Source of the DNA: Terribacillus saccharophilus
GTDB lineage: Bacteria; Bacillota; Bacilli; Bacillales; Amphibacillaceae
Assembly: GCA_900110015.1 (NCBI GenBank)
Contig: FOCD01000001.1
Location: 496,001-560,000 of the forward strand
Direction: 5' to 3'
Length of the DNA stretch: 64,000 nucleotides
Shown: positions 26,628 to 36,469 of the stretch, one piece after another
How the letters are laid out: each line of letters begins with the position of its first letter
Numbering within the stretch: the first letter of the stretch is position 1
The notes under the pieces: generated by a model
What the model saw: only the letters and a program-made list of their open reading frames with translations
Told to the model about the DNA's origin: nothing
Database searches by the model: none
Made by a program: the position numbers and the translations under genes

Positions 26628-27938
26628 ATGAGGAAATCAGTAGTTGCCATCGTAGGCAGACCAAACGTAGGAAAATCAACCATATTCAACCGTCTTGCCG
26701 GGGAAAGGATCTCCATTGTGGAAGATACACCTGGTGTGACACGTGACAGAATCTATACGGAAGCTGAATGGCTGAACCAGCCGTTTAACATAATTGACAC
26801 CGGCGGTATTGAAATCGGAGATGCACCATTTCTAGTAGAAATCCGTGAACAGGCAGAACTTGCCATTGCGGAAGCAGATGTTATCATCTTCATGGTGAAC
26901 GGACGTGAGGGTATCACGGGGGCGGATGAAGAAGTAGCTAAAATTCTATTCCGTTCCAATAAGCCAGTCGTACTGGCTGTCAATAAAGTGGACAACCCAG
27001 AAATGCGAGATCAGATTTATGAATTTTACAGCCTTGGCTTTGGAGAACCATTCCCGATCTCTGGTACACATGGTTTAGGTTTAGGAGATTTGCTTGACGC
27101 AGCTGTCCAGCATTTCCCTGAGCGTGCTGAGATGCAGGAAGACGAAGAGACAATTCATTTCAGCTTGATCGGAAGACCAAATGTCGGCAAATCCTCTCTT
27201 GTTAACGCACTGCTTAATCAAGAGCGTGTAATCGTAAGTGATGTTGCAGGAACAACGCGTGATGCAGTCGATTCAACTTTCACAAGAGAAGGGCAAGATT
27301 TTGTTATTATCGACACCGCAGGTATGCGAAAACGCGGAAAAGTATATGAAACGACCGAGAAATACAGTATCCTTCGAGCATTAAAAGCGATTGAACGATC
27401 TGATGTCGTCCTAGTACTGATTAATGCAGAAGAAGGTATCATTGAGCAAGATAAAAAAATCGCTGGTTATGCCCATGACGCAGGTAGAGCGGTTGTAATC
27501 GTCGTCAATAAATGGGATACTGTCGAATCAGATGAGAAGAAGATGAAAGAATTCGAAGATGAAATCCGAGCGCACTTCCTTTACTTGGATTATGCACCGA
27601 TCGTCTTCTTGTCTGCTAAGACGAAAAAGCGGATTCACACACTATTGCCTGCAATTCTTACAGCAAGTGAGAACCATGCAAAACGTATCCAGACAAATGT
27701 ATTGAATGATGTTATCATGGATGCTTTGGCAATGAATCCGGCTCCAACATACAAAGGTCAGCGTCTGAAAGTGCTTTATGCTACTCAAGTGGCTGTTAAG
27801 CCACCAGCGTTCGCAGTATTCGTCAATGATCCTGAACTGATGCATTTCTCTTATGTTCGTTTCCTAGAGAATAGAATCAGAGAAGCATTTGGATTCACTG
27901 GTACACCAATAAAGATTTTCCCTAGAAGAAGATCATAA
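26628..27938 (+). CDS. der: ribosome-assembly GTPase Der (EngA)
   Basis: The 436-residue essential GTPase is unique in having two tandem G domains: P-loops GRPNVGKST (10-18) and GRPNVGKSS (about 182), each with DTPG/DTAG and NKxD (VNKVD, VNKWD). A C-terminal KH-like domain with PPAFAVFVN follows. It binds the 50S subunit and is needed for its late maturation. The start ATG 26628 immediately follows a hairpin that covers the ribosome binding site. gpsA follows after 21 bases. Confidence 0.96.
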   Translation: MRKSVVAIVGRPNVGKSTIFNRLAGERISIVEDTPGVTRDRIYTEAEWLNQPFNIIDTGGIEIGDAPFLVEIREQAELAIAEADVIIFMVNGREGITGADEEVAKILFRSNKPVVLAVNKVDNPEMRDQIYEFYSLGFGEPFPISGTHGLGLGDLLDAAVQHFPERAEMQEDEETIHFSLIGRPNVGKSSLVNALLNQERVIVSDVAGTTRDAVDSTFTREGQDFVIIDTAGMRKRGKVYETTEKYSILRALKAIERSDVVLVLINAEEGIIEQDKKIAGYAHDAGRAVVIVVNKWDTVESDEKKMKEFEDEIRAHFLYLDYAPIVFLSAKTKKRIHTLLPAILTASENHAKRIQTNVLNDVIMDALAMNPAPTYKGQRLKVLYATQVAVKPPAFAVFVNDPELMHFSYVRFLENRIREAFGFTGTPIKIFPRRRS

Positions 27939-27959
27939 ACAGGGACGAGGAGGATTTTT

Positions 27960-28997
27960 ATGACTCAACAGATAGCAGCAGTACTCGGTGCCGGCAGCTG
28001 GGGGACAGCCCTTGCCATGGTTTTGGCAGATAATGGACATGATGTGAGACTCTGGTCTCATAATCCGAATCAGGTTGCTGAAATTAACGAGAAGCGCCAG
28101 AATGAGAAATACCTGCCTGGAGTGACGCTTCCTGAGGCTATTACTGCTTATGCGGATATAGAAGGTGCTGTACGTGATGCAGCTGCTGTCATCCTCGTCG
28201 TACCTGCAAAAGCAACTCGTGAAGTAGCGGCAAAGCTTGCGGACTATATTCCGGCTGAAGCGGTCATTGCGCATGCTACAAAGGGTATTGAACCGAAAAC
28301 GAGCAAACGTGTTTCTCAAATGATCGAGGAAGAGCTGAAGCATGTAACGCATCGTCCTGTTGTTGTATTGTCCGGGCCGAGTCATGCGGAGGAAGTAGCG
28401 AAAAGGCAGCCGACGACTCTAAGTGCCTCTTCTGTCGAAATGGAAGAAGCAAAAAAAGTCCAAGAACTATTCATGAATGAGAATTTCCGTGTTTACACTA
28501 TCACGGATATGGTTGGCGTGGAACTTGGCGGTTCCTTGAAGAATATCATTGCACTTGGAGCAGGTATTTCTGATGGTCTAGGTTATGGGGATAATGCAAA
28601 AGCGGCATTGATTACAAGAGGACTTGCTGAAATCGCCCGCCTTGGAACGAAGCTTGGGGCAAATCCGCTTACGTTCATTGGCTTATCGGGTATGGGAGAT
28701 CTTATTGTGACATGTACAAGTGTCCATAGCCGTAACTGGCGTACTGGTAATATGCTTGGTAAAGGCATGACATTGGATGAAGCGCTTGATCAGATGGGTA
28801 TGGCTGTGGAAGGTGTTCGGACAACAGAAGCTGTAGCTGAGCTGGCTGTTCAAGCCGGAGTTGATATGCCTATCACTGAAGGAATCAATCAGGTCCTTTT
28901 CCACGGTGCAAAAGCGAAGGATATCGTGGATCAGCTTATGACACGTTTACCGAAGCATGAAATGGATGATCTTCAAGATGTATTGAATACCCGCTAA
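27960..28997 (+). CDS. gpsA: NAD(P)-dependent glycerol-3-phosphate dehydrogenase
   Basis: The 345-residue enzyme reduces dihydroxyacetone phosphate to sn-glycerol 3-phosphate, the backbone of phospholipids. The N-terminal Rossmann motif is GAGSWGTA (10-17). The catalytic lysine sits in GGSLKNIIALGAGISDGLGYGDNAKAALITRG, and substrate residues occur in GLSGMGDLIVTC. RBS CGAGGAGG precedes the ATG. Order der-gpsA-spoVIF-spoIVA is as in many bacilli. Confidence 0.95.
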   Translation: MTQQIAAVLGAGSWGTALAMVLADNGHDVRLWSHNPNQVAEINEKRQNEKYLPGVTLPEAITAYADIEGAVRDAAAVILVVPAKATREVAAKLADYIPAEAVIAHATKGIEPKTSKRVSQMIEEELKHVTHRPVVVLSGPSHAEEVAKRQPTTLSASSVEMEEAKKVQELFMNENFRVYTITDMVGVELGGSLKNIIALGAGISDGLGYGDNAKAALITRGLAEIARLGTKLGANPLTFIGLSGMGDLIVTCTSVHSRNWRTGNMLGKGMTLDEALDQMGMAVEGVRTTEAVAELAVQAGVDMPITEGINQVLFHGAKAKDIVDQLMTRLPKHEMDDLQDVLNTR

Positions 28998-29022
28998 CGT
29001 TTTTTCACTTCTTGCATATACT
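28996..29022 (+). promoter_or_regulatory. possible mother-cell (sigma-K or sigma-E) promoter of spoVIF
   Basis: CATATACT at 29015-29022 resembles the CATANNNT -10 of SigK, and AAC at 28996-28998 lies at the usual distance for its short -35. Such short motifs occur by chance. Confidence 0.35.
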
Positions 29023-29054
29023 GTTTCGTAGCTAATTTGCAAGGAGGAATGAAC

Positions 29055-29315
29055 GTGGCAGACTTTCAAAAGAACTTGATTGATCAGATTCAGAAAAAAT
29101 CAAATGTGAATGCTGATGATATCTACAAGGTGGCCAATTCTGTTAAAAGTGCGAACTTCCAAGACGAAGCAACGGTGCGTGGTTTGGTAAAGCAATTGGC
29201 TGCAATGGCAGGCAAGCCGCTTACACAGGCAAAAGAAGATAAAATCGTCAAAGCGATCATTGGCAACAATATGCCAGCTGATATGAACACATTAAGCAAA
29301 TTATTCAAAAACTAA
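29055..29315 (+). CDS. spoVIF: stage VI sporulation protein F family
   Basis: The product is 86 residues, starting at GTG 29055, seven bases after a perfect AAGGAGG; ATG 29049 is only one base from it. The pattern matches the SpoVIF family: IEKK/IQKK-SNVNADDIYKVANSVKSANFQDEATVRGLVKQ. In B. subtilis SpoVIF helps assemble part of the coat controlled by GerE. No membrane segment or signal is present. It is placed just before spoIVA, another coat morphogenesis gene. Confidence 0.82.
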   Translation: MADFQKNLIDQIQKKSNVNADDIYKVANSVKSANFQDEATVRGLVKQLAAMAGKPLTQAKEDKIVKAIIGNNMPADMNTLSKLFKN

Positions 29316-29421
29316 CTGTGGCAATTGGGCAGAACAACTTACCATTCCTTGCCCTTTACGCATAAACTAACTCGCACCAGCATATTTTTCTAGGTTGCCT
29401 TGGGTATATTTAGTCTATTTC

Positions 29422-29450
29422 AAGAAGAAGCATCTGCTTCTTCTTTTTTT
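29422..29450 (+). terminator. terminator between spoVIF and spoIVA
   Basis: AAGAAGAAGC (29422-29431) pairs with GCTTCTTCTT (29436-29445) around ATCT, followed by T5. The rest of the 337-base gap (29316-29652) holds the sigma-E promoter and nothing else recognised. Confidence 0.85.
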
Positions 29451-29565
29451 ATTGGTATGATCCCTGAATACAGCGCATAGATTATCCGCAGAGGGCAATA
29501 TGCTGTTCGTCCTTTCCTGCAAAACCGCCCTTTGATGCCAGCAGGCAAGGAATCCATTATTTCTA

Positions 29566-29595
29566 GCATATTTGGATAGGACAACATCATAAACT
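29566..29595 (+). promoter_or_regulatory. sigma-E promoter of spoIVA
   Basis: GCATATT (29566-29572) and CATAAACT (29588-29595) with 15 bases between match the SigE -35 and -10 boxes closely. spoIVA is a known SigE gene. Confidence 0.65.
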
Positions 29596-29652
29596 GCTAG
29601 TGTATGTAGCTAAGACTGTCCATGCATCGAAAGTAGATCGGGAGGGGATCTT

Positions 29653-31131
29653 TTGGAAAGAGTAGATATTTTTAAAGATATCTCGAAACGGACAAACGGC
29701 GATATCTACCTTGGGGTGGTAGGGGCCGTCCGAACTGGGAAATCGACTTTTATCAAGAAGTTCATGGAATTGGTTGTCCTGCCTAACATGGAGGACGAAG
29801 CAGAGCGGGCACGTGCCCAGGATGAACTGCCGCAAAGCGCAGCAGGCCGGACAATTATGACGACAGAACCAAAATTCGTTCCAAACAACGCTGTCTCCCT
29901 TCAAGTGGACGAAGGTCTGGAAGTAAGTGTCCGGGTCGTCGATTGTGTAGGGTATACAGTGGCTGGTGCGAAAGGTTTTGAAGACGAGAATGGACCGCGT
30001 ATGATTAATACACCGTGGTATGAGGAACCTATTCCATTCCATGATGCTGCCGAAATTGGGACTCGTAAAGTGATTCAAGAACACAGCACCATTGGTGTCG
30101 TCGTGACAACGGACGGTTCGATTGGTGAAATTCCGCGCACTGACTATGTGGAGCCGGAAGAGCGTGTTGTATCTGAACTGAAGGAAGTTGGCAAGCCATT
30201 TATCATGGTTATCAATTCAGTAACACCGCATAACCAAAACACCGAGCTGCTTCGTCAGGAATTGAGTGAAAAATATGATATCCCAGTAATCGCGATGAGT
30301 GTTGAAAGCATGACGGAACATGATGTTTATAACGTGCTGCGGGAGTCGCTGTATGAATTCCCAGTCCTGGAAGTGAACGTCAATTTGCCGAGCTGGGTGA
30401 TGGTGCTTAAAGAAGACCATTGGCTTCGTTCTAATTATCAGGTAGCTATCCAGGAAACGGTAAAAGATATTAAACGACTTCGTGATGTAGATCGTGTTGT
30501 GGGATACTTTGATGAATATGATTATATTGAAAGAGCAAATCTTGCCGGAATGGAACTTGGCGAAGGAGTAGCAGAGATAGATTTACATGCTCCAGATGCT
30601 TTGTATGACCAAGTGCTGAAAGAGATTGTCGGCGAGGAGATTCGCGGTAAAGATCATCTTTTGCAATTGATGCAGGATTTCTCTCATGCGAAACGCGAAT
30701 ATGATCAAGTATCAGATGCATTGCATATGGTAAAACAGACAGGCTATGGTATTGCTGCACCAAGTCTCCAGGATATGGCTTTGGATGAACCTGAAATTAT
30801 TCGCCAGGGCTCCCGCTTCGGTGTTCGACTGAAGGCTGTCGCGCCAAGTATCCATATGATCAAAGTAGATGTCCATTCCGAATTTGCACCGATTATCGGC
30901 ACAGAGAAGCAAAGCGAAGAGCTTGTTCGATATCTGATGCAGGACTTCGAGGAGGATCCGCTTTCAATCTGGGATTCAGACATCTTCGGTCGCTCCCTGA
31001 ATAGCATCGTACGAGAAGGTATTCAAGGTAAAATTAGCTTGATGCCGGAAAATGCCAGATATAAATTAAAAGAAACTCTGGAAAGAATTATTAACGAAGG
31101 ATCGGGCGGATTAATAGCGATCATTCTATGA
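29653..31131 (+). CDS. spoIVA: spore coat morphogenetic ATPase SpoIVA
   Basis: The 492-residue protein has exactly the family length. It hydrolyses ATP and polymerises irreversibly on the forespore surface to form the basement layer of the coat; it is also needed for cortex formation. Walker A is GAVRTGKST (24-32, K30), and the C terminus ends in SGGLIAIIL, the part that docks on SpoVM at the membrane. The start is TTG 29653 behind GGGAGGGGAT. Expression is from a sigma-E promoter; a terminator follows. Confidence 0.97.
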   Translation: MERVDIFKDISKRTNGDIYLGVVGAVRTGKSTFIKKFMELVVLPNMEDEAERARAQDELPQSAAGRTIMTTEPKFVPNNAVSLQVDEGLEVSVRVVDCVGYTVAGAKGFEDENGPRMINTPWYEEPIPFHDAAEIGTRKVIQEHSTIGVVVTTDGSIGEIPRTDYVEPEERVVSELKEVGKPFIMVINSVTPHNQNTELLRQELSEKYDIPVIAMSVESMTEHDVYNVLRESLYEFPVLEVNVNLPSWVMVLKEDHWLRSNYQVAIQETVKDIKRLRDVDRVVGYFDEYDYIERANLAGMELGEGVAEIDLHAPDALYDQVLKEIVGEEIRGKDHLLQLMQDFSHAKREYDQVSDALHMVKQTGYGIAAPSLQDMALDEPEIIRQGSRFGVRLKAVAPSIHMIKVDVHSEFAPIIGTEKQSEELVRYLMQDFEEDPLSIWDSDIFGRSLNSIVREGIQGKISLMPENARYKLKETLERIINEGSGGLIAIIL

Positions 31132-31159
31132 GCGGCAAATGAGCCGCTTTATTTTTTTG
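31130..31159 (+). terminator. terminator after spoIVA
   Basis: AGCGGC (31131-31136) pairs with GCCGCT (31143-31148), then TTATTTTTTT. Confidence 0.82.
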
Positions 31160-31210
31160 TCAAATATTATGCTGAAATGCGATAAATTTAAGGATTTCTG
31201 GCGTTTTGTG

Positions 31211-31239
31211 TTGAATTATGACGCTAAGTCGTATATTAT
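31211..31239 (+). promoter_or_regulatory. sigma-A promoter of hbs
   Basis: TTGAAT (31211-31216), 17 bases, then TATTAT (31234-31239). It gives a leader of about 110 bases before hbs, similar to the long leader of the B. subtilis gene. Confidence 0.55.
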
Positions 31240-31357
31240 AAGCGTTGATATCGCAACATGAGCGGTATTGATAGGTATAAAACCTATCTTTATGGTGAAC
31301 AAATGATAGCAAATGCTATTGTCTTACTGTTCAAGGTAATGTCAGGGAGGTGTAATT

Positions 31358-31630
31358 ATGAACAAAACAGATCTTATCAATACTGTTGCTGAGAAAAGCG
31401 ATCTTTCTAAAAAGGATGCTACGAAAGCTGTTGACGCGGTTTTCGATTCAATCATGGATTCTCTTAAACAAGGTGACAAAGTACAATTGATCGGTTTCGG
31501 CAACTTCGAAGTACGCGAGCGTGCTGCACGTAAAGGCCGTAACCCGCAAACTGGGAATGAAATCGAAATCCCAGCAAGCAAAGTGCCAGCGTTCAAAGCC
31601 GGCAAGGCCCTTAAGGATAACGTGAAGTAA
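31358..31630 (+). CDS. hbs: HU family DNA-binding protein
   Basis: HU (90 residues) is the main nucleoid protein: it forms a homodimer that wraps and bends DNA with two beta arms. The arm-region signature [21 protein letters not shown] (split here as [15 protein letters not shown] and RNPQTG) is complete. The Shine-Dalgarno AGGGAGGTG is strong, as expected for a highly expressed gene. It has its own promoter and terminator. The folE-mtrB pair that follows hbs in B. subtilis is absent. Confidence 0.97.
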   Translation: MNKTDLINTVAEKSDLSKKDATKAVDAVFDSIMDSLKQGDKVQLIGFGNFEVRERAARKGRNPQTGNEIEIPASKVPAFKAGKALKDNVK

Positions 31631-31647
31631 TTACATATGGGCTAGGA

Positions 31648-31687
31648 TGAGGGATGCCTGACTACATCAGGTGTCCCTCATTTTTAT
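31648..31687 (+). terminator. terminator after hbs
   Basis: ATGAGGGATGCCTGA pairs with TCAGGTGTCCCTCAT (two wobble pairs) around CTACA, followed by TTTT. Confidence 0.85.
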
Positions 31688-31780
31688 TTGACAAGCTTGC
31701 ATACAAGACGAATTAGGACTTGCTATGTTATAATACTTTTTATACAGTTTGAAATACGAAAAAGGGCGCAGGTGATTGTT

Positions 31781-32563
31781 TTGTCCTATGCATCCACGGA
31801 AGAGCTACACACACTACGAAATAAAATAGAGAAGCGCATGCAGCAGGATTATCTGGACAAGAATACGGAAGCGCCATTCTTGGATGAGAATAAACTGCTG
31901 CTATTGCAGACGCTATTTGGTCAAACGAACCTGCCCGATAAGCAGCAGACAGACTATACGATCACTATCATGCTGATCCAGATGGCGCTGGATACGCACG
32001 ATAAAGTGATTGTTACTACCAAAACCGACGAGACAGCTGATGAACGGAAGAACCGACAGCTGACCGTTTTAGCCGGTACTTATTACAGTGCGCTGTATTA
32101 TCAGATACTTGCTGGCTTAGAAGAGATTGATATGGTGGCCTTATTAGCGACTAGTATCAAGGAAATCAATGAACAGAAGATGTCACTTCATTATGACGCG
32201 ACAACGTCTGAAGCATTTTTCAAAAAGCTTGGACAGCTGGAGGGCTGCTTATTCCGAACAGCAGCTTCCCGTTTTATTGATACAGCAAGACTTGATCCGC
32301 TGGATGACTATTGCTTGATAAGCAGACTACAGCAGGAAGTCAGAGAAGAAAATCAAACTTCCCTGCTCGTAAAGCTTGCTTCGATCATCGAAATGGAACA
32401 GAGCGGACTGACTGTTATGCAGGTGATACAACAGGAGATAGAAGCTGCTAAACGCAGGCTTCTAGCAGGGCTGGATACACTGCCGCCAGCTTTTGCGAAG
32501 CTATCCCGTAAGCTGCTGCTTCAGGGGAATCGGCAGGAAGAGTTATTTCTGGAAGAAGGGTAA
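31781..32563 (+). CDS. hepS: heptaprenyl diphosphate synthase component I
   Basis: HepS (260 residues) is the small, non-catalytic-looking subunit of the two-part heptaprenyl diphosphate synthase that makes the side chain of menaquinone-7. It has no DDxxD motif, as usual. The N terminus ([21 protein letters not shown]) and the KLLLLQTLF block fit the family. TTG 31781 follows AGGTGA at five bases; GTG 31772 inside that site is less likely. menG and hepT follow in the same operon, so all three serve menaquinone synthesis. Confidence 0.84.
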   Translation: MSYASTEELHTLRNKIEKRMQQDYLDKNTEAPFLDENKLLLLQTLFGQTNLPDKQQTDYTITIMLIQMALDTHDKVIVTTKTDETADERKNRQLTVLAGTYYSALYYQILAGLEEIDMVALLATSIKEINEQKMSLHYDATTSEAFFKKLGQLEGCLFRTAASRFIDTARLDPLDDYCLISRLQQEVREENQTSLLVKLASIIEMEQSGLTVMQVIQQEIEAAKRRLLAGLDTLPPAFAKLSRKLLLQGNRQEELFLEEG

Positions 32564-32565
32564 TT

Positions 32566-33285
32566 ATGGCACAAGAAACGAAAGAACAGCGTGTACATCA
32601 CGTTTTCGAAAAGATATACGATCGCTATGATTTTATGAACTCTGTCATTTCCTTCAGGCGTCACCGTGCTTGGAGACGGAGTGTGATGAAGAAAATGCAG
32701 GTACAGCCAGGAGATTCAGCTTTAGATGTATGCTGCGGAACTGGTGACTGGTCCTTTTCTCTTGCTAAGGCTGTTGGTCCGAAAGGGCGAGTAACAGGTC
32801 TTGATTTCAGCAAGAATATGCTTTCAGTAGCAGAAAAGAAAAACACGGAAAAGTCAATTGAGCAGTTATCGTTCACTTGGGGAAATGCGATGGAGCTGCC
32901 GTTTGAGGATAATTCTTTTGATTTCGTGACCATCGGCTTCGGCCTGCGGAATGTTCCTGATTATCTCCAAGTATTAAAGGAGATGTATCGGGTCGTTAAG
33001 CCTGGTGGCAAAGTGGTTTGCCTGGAAACATCACAGCCGACAATGTTCGGTTTCAAACAAGTATATTATTTTTATTTCAAACGAATCATGCCAGTATTAG
33101 GTAAGCTTCTGGCGAAAAGTTATGATGAATACAGCTGGCTGCAGGAGTCTGCAAAGGATTTCCCAGGTAAGAAGGAGCTTCGCGGGCTTTTCCAGCAAGC
33201 TGGGCTGACGAATGTGAAGATTAAGACATATACAGGCGGCGTAGCAGCTATGCATATGGGAGAGAAGCCGGCAGTCAGGGACTGA
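32566..33285 (+). CDS. menG: demethylmenaquinone methyltransferase
   Basis: The 239-residue SAM-dependent methyltransferase of the UbiE/MenG family catalyses the last step of menaquinone synthesis. The SAM-binding motif is VCCGTGDW (about 54-61), and the family signature GFGLRNVPD and [13 protein letters not shown] are present. It lies between the two subunits of heptaprenyl diphosphate synthase, the standard arrangement in bacilli. It starts two bases after hepS. Confidence 0.95.
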   Translation: MAQETKEQRVHHVFEKIYDRYDFMNSVISFRRHRAWRRSVMKKMQVQPGDSALDVCCGTGDWSFSLAKAVGPKGRVTGLDFSKNMLSVAEKKNTEKSIEQLSFTWGNAMELPFEDNSFDFVTIGFGLRNVPDYLQVLKEMYRVVKPGGKVVCLETSQPTMFGFKQVYYFYFKRIMPVLGKLLAKSYDEYSWLQESAKDFPGKKELRGLFQQAGLTNVKIKTYTGGVAAMHMGEKPAVRD

Positions 33286-33320
33286 CTGGTAATATGTCTG
33301 GACGGATGAAGGTGACGTGA

Positions 33321-34292
33321 ATGAAATTACCGATGATCTACTCATATTTAAAAAAGGACTTGGACAGAATCGAAGATGCGATGACCAACACGATTCGCGC
33401 GGAGCATCCTGTCCTGGAGGATGCGTCGGTACAGCTTCTCCGTGCCGGTGGCAAGAGAATACGACCGGTTTTTGTTTTGCTGAGCGGTAAGTTTGGCACA
33501 TATGAATTGCCCCGGATACAAACAGTTGCCGTCGCACTCGAATTGATCCATATGGCTTCGCTTGTTCATGATGATGTTATTGACGATGCGGAACTCCGAC
33601 GAGGAAAACCGACCGTGAAGGCAAAATGGGACAACAAAGTGGCCATGTATGCAGGTGATTACATCTTCGCTCGTTCCCTTGAATACCTTTCTAAGCTGGA
33701 AGAACCAAGGGCACACCAGATCCTCGCTCATACAATTGTCGAGCTGTGTGTTGGCGAAGTGGAACAGATTCGGGATAAATACCGGATTGAACAGCACTTG
33801 AAGGATTACCTTCGACGCATTCGCCGTAAGACAGCGATTCTCATCGCAGCAAGTGCTCGGCTCGGGGCAATTGCATCTGGTGCGCCGCTCGAATATGAGC
33901 GGGCATTGTATCGGTATGGGTATTACGTGGGAATGAGTTATCAGATCATTGATGATGTACTCGATTTCACTGCATCTGAAGCGGATTTAGGCAAACCGGC
34001 CGGCGGTGATTTACTGCAGGGGAATATGACACTTCCGGCTTTATTGGCATGCGAAGATCGCTTCTTCAAAGAGCGGCTTACGCAAGCATTTCACAATACC
34101 GAAGCATTGGACCAAGAAGCTTTGCAGCCATTTATCCAGCACATTAAAACTTCAGACAGCATCAAGCGATCGTTGGAAATCAGTGACCGCTACTTACAGA
34201 AAGCATATCAGGAATTGGATAAATTGCCGCCAACAAGAGATCGTAATACACTGAAACAAATTGCTAGACATATAGGTAAGCGCAGCTCCTGA
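33321..34292 (+). CDS. hepT: heptaprenyl diphosphate synthase component II
   Basis: This 323-residue catalytic subunit is a trans-polyprenyl synthase. The first aspartate-rich motif is DDVIDD (84-89) and the second DDVLDFTAS near residue 211, with GGKRIRP for diphosphate binding. With HepS it extends farnesyl diphosphate to C35. The start ATG 33321 follows AAGGTGAC. It closes the menaquinone operon. Confidence 0.95.
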   Translation: MKLPMIYSYLKKDLDRIEDAMTNTIRAEHPVLEDASVQLLRAGGKRIRPVFVLLSGKFGTYELPRIQTVAVALELIHMASLVHDDVIDDAELRRGKPTVKAKWDNKVAMYAGDYIFARSLEYLSKLEEPRAHQILAHTIVELCVGEVEQIRDKYRIEQHLKDYLRRIRRKTAILIAASARLGAIASGAPLEYERALYRYGYYVGMSYQIIDDVLDFTASEADLGKPAGGDLLQGNMTLPALLACEDRFFKERLTQAFHNTEALDQEALQPFIQHIKTSDSIKRSLEISDRYLQKAYQELDKLPPTRDRNTLKQIARHIGKRSS

Positions 34293-34321
34293 TTGTAAAA
34301 CGCTTACATTACTGGTATGAT
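34293..34321 (+). promoter_or_regulatory. sigma-A promoter of ndk
   Basis: TTGTAA (34293-34298), 17 bases, then TATGAT (34316-34321) with TG before it. The -35 lies just after the hepT stop. Confidence 0.55.
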
Positions 34322-34356
34322 GACAGTAAAGTTCATAAAAGGGAGCTAGAATTAGT

Positions 34357-34806
34357 ATGGAAAAAACATTTTTGATGGTTAAGCCGGATGGCGTACAACG
34401 TGGATTGATTGGTGAAATCGTAACAAGATTTGAAAAGAAGGGCTTAAAGCTTCTGGCAGGTAAGATAATGTTCGTGACAGAAGAGCAAGCGAAGACGCAT
34501 TACATAGAACATGAAAGCAAACCCTTCTTTGGTTCGTTAATCAGCTATATTACATCCGGTCCGGTATTTGCTATGGTTTGGGAAGGCAAGGATAGCGTCG
34601 CATTAACAAGAAGTATGATTGGGGCGACTAAACCAACAGATGCAGCACCAGGTACGATCAGAGGCGATTACGCAGTTGAAATGAGCCGTAATCTTATTCA
34701 TGGTTCTGACAGTGTGGAAAGTGCTGAACGGGAAATCGCAAACATGTTTAAAGCCGATGAACTGGTTTCTTATGAACAAGCAACAGCTAAATGGCTATAT
34801 GAATAA
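34357..34806 (+). CDS. ndk: nucleoside diphosphate kinase
   Basis: The 149-residue enzyme transfers the gamma phosphate of ATP to other nucleoside diphosphates through a phosphohistidine, H115 in NLIHGSDS. The N-terminal [12 protein letters not shown] and the RGDYA block are conserved. It has its own promoter and terminator between hepT and cheR, as in B. subtilis. Confidence 0.97.
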   Translation: MEKTFLMVKPDGVQRGLIGEIVTRFEKKGLKLLAGKIMFVTEEQAKTHYIEHESKPFFGSLISYITSGPVFAMVWEGKDSVALTRSMIGATKPTDAAPGTIRGDYAVEMSRNLIHGSDSVESAEREIANMFKADELVSYEQATAKWLYE

Positions 34807-34808
34807 AT

Positions 34809-34842
34809 GAAAAATGCAGGCAGACTTGCCTGCATTTTTTTG
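34809..34842 (+). terminator. terminator after ndk
   Basis: AAAAATGCAGGCA pairs with TGCCTGCATTTTT around GACT, followed by further T. Confidence 0.92.
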
Positions 34843-34900
34843 TTATTTTCTTCTACCCACAATACTCTATATACAGTAAAATAGAACTAGATACATATAG

Positions 34901-35718
<818 letters not shown>

Positions 35719-35719
35719 C

Positions 35720-35953
35720 TCATTCTTTTATCCGTACTATTTTTGATACATGTTTATTGACGAATGCTGGAAGAAAGAAAGAGATAGCAAATACTAAAGA
35801 AAAAGCGATGATCCATGCGCGCAGCCAGTTCGAAAGCTGGAATGCATGTAATCCCGAATTAACAGCTGTTAATGTGAAAGAAATAATAGCGGTCATAATG
35901 GCAGCAGTGACAGCGCCGCAAAGAGCGCGGTGAATTTTAGAATTGACAATCAT
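35720..35953 (-). CDS. DUF2798 family small membrane protein
   Basis: The 77-residue protein has two membrane segments and the DUF2798 pattern: HRALCGAVTAAIMTAIISFTLT, then NWLRAWIIAFSLVFAISFFLPAF. The function of the family is unknown. The start ATG 35953 has AAGGAG seven bases upstream; a longer frame from 35983 is not supported. It is divergent from a MerR gene, and the two promoters overlap, so the MerR protein probably controls it. It is not in the cheR-aroC interval of B. subtilis. Confidence 0.8.
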   Translation of the reverse strand: MIVNSKIHRALCGAVTAAIMTAIISFTLTAVNSGLHAFQLSNWLRAWIIAFSLVFAISFFLPAFVNKHVSKIVRIKE

Positions 35954-35985
35954 GTTCGTACTCCTTTTGTAACTAATCTCCAATA

Positions 35986-36013
35986 ATTATATATTATCTT
36001 CAAAAGTTGTCAA
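35986..36013 (-). promoter_or_regulatory. near-consensus sigma-A promoter of the DUF2798 gene
   Basis: Read on the minus strand: TTGACA (36013-36008), 16 bases, TATAAT (35991-35986). Both hexamers are perfect. Its -35 overlaps that of the divergent merR promoter. Confidence 0.7.
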
Positions 36014-36034
36014 ATGAATTAAATGACGTATAAT
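36007..36034 (+). promoter_or_regulatory. sigma-A promoter of the merR gene with possible operator
   Basis: TTGTCA (36007-36012), 16 bases, TATAAT (36029-36034). An imperfect dyad with arms GTCA and TGAC spans 36009-36027, centred in the spacer, where MerR proteins normally bind. Confidence 0.65.
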
Positions 36035-36069
36035 GAGGCTAAAGCTGCATGGAGGAGGCAGGATTCTAA

Positions 36070-36366
36070 ATGGATGAAATTGATTATGAATTGCTGCGTC
36101 AGATGGCTGTAACCATAGGGGACGCAGCTAGAATTACTGATATCCCTATACGAAAGCTTAGATACTGGGAAGATAAAGGTTATATAGATAGTGTAGAGGA
36201 AAAAACGAATACAACAAGACGATTTGATTATTATATGATCAAGAAAATTGTTCTTATGAAGGAATTACTGGAAGATGGTTATACCGTAGAGGCTGCCTCT
36301 AACAAAGCGGAAACCGGTCTTAGCACACTGCGTCATGTATTTAATGAACGCAGCAGTAAATATTGA
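36070..36366 (+). CDS. MerR family transcriptional regulator, short form
   Basis: The 98-residue protein is a MerR winged helix-turn-helix (IGDAARITDIPIRKLRYWEDKGYID) and the start of a coiled coil; there is no ligand-binding C-terminal domain or metal-binding cysteine. Such short members often respond through partner proteins or repress simply. It is divergent from the DUF2798 gene, with overlapping promoters. The inducer is unknown. A good GGAGGCAGG site precedes ATG 36070. Confidence 0.88.
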   Translation: MDEIDYELLRQMAVTIGDAARITDIPIRKLRYWEDKGYIDSVEEKTNTTRRFDYYMIKKIVLMKELLEDGYTVEAASNKAETGLSTLRHVFNERSSKY

Positions 36367-36469
36367 TAAGATACAGCTCAAAAATATTGTCAGAATAGTT
36401 CCCACTTAAGAAACAAGTTATGTTATAGTAATTAAAATTACAAAGAATAGAGACAACGGAGGAATATAC

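Noticed and set aside
29344..29553. 10-base inverted repeat ATTCCTTGCC / GGCAAGGAAT in the spoVIF-spoIVA gap
   Set aside because: The copies are 190 bases apart and enclose a clear terminator; such a match can arise by chance.
34293..34309. cre-like sequence TGTAAAACGCTTACA before ndk
   Set aside because: It has one extra A compared with the spacing of the catabolite-responsive consensus TGTAANCGNTNNCA, so CcpA binding is doubtful; it also lies in an ordinary promoter spacer.
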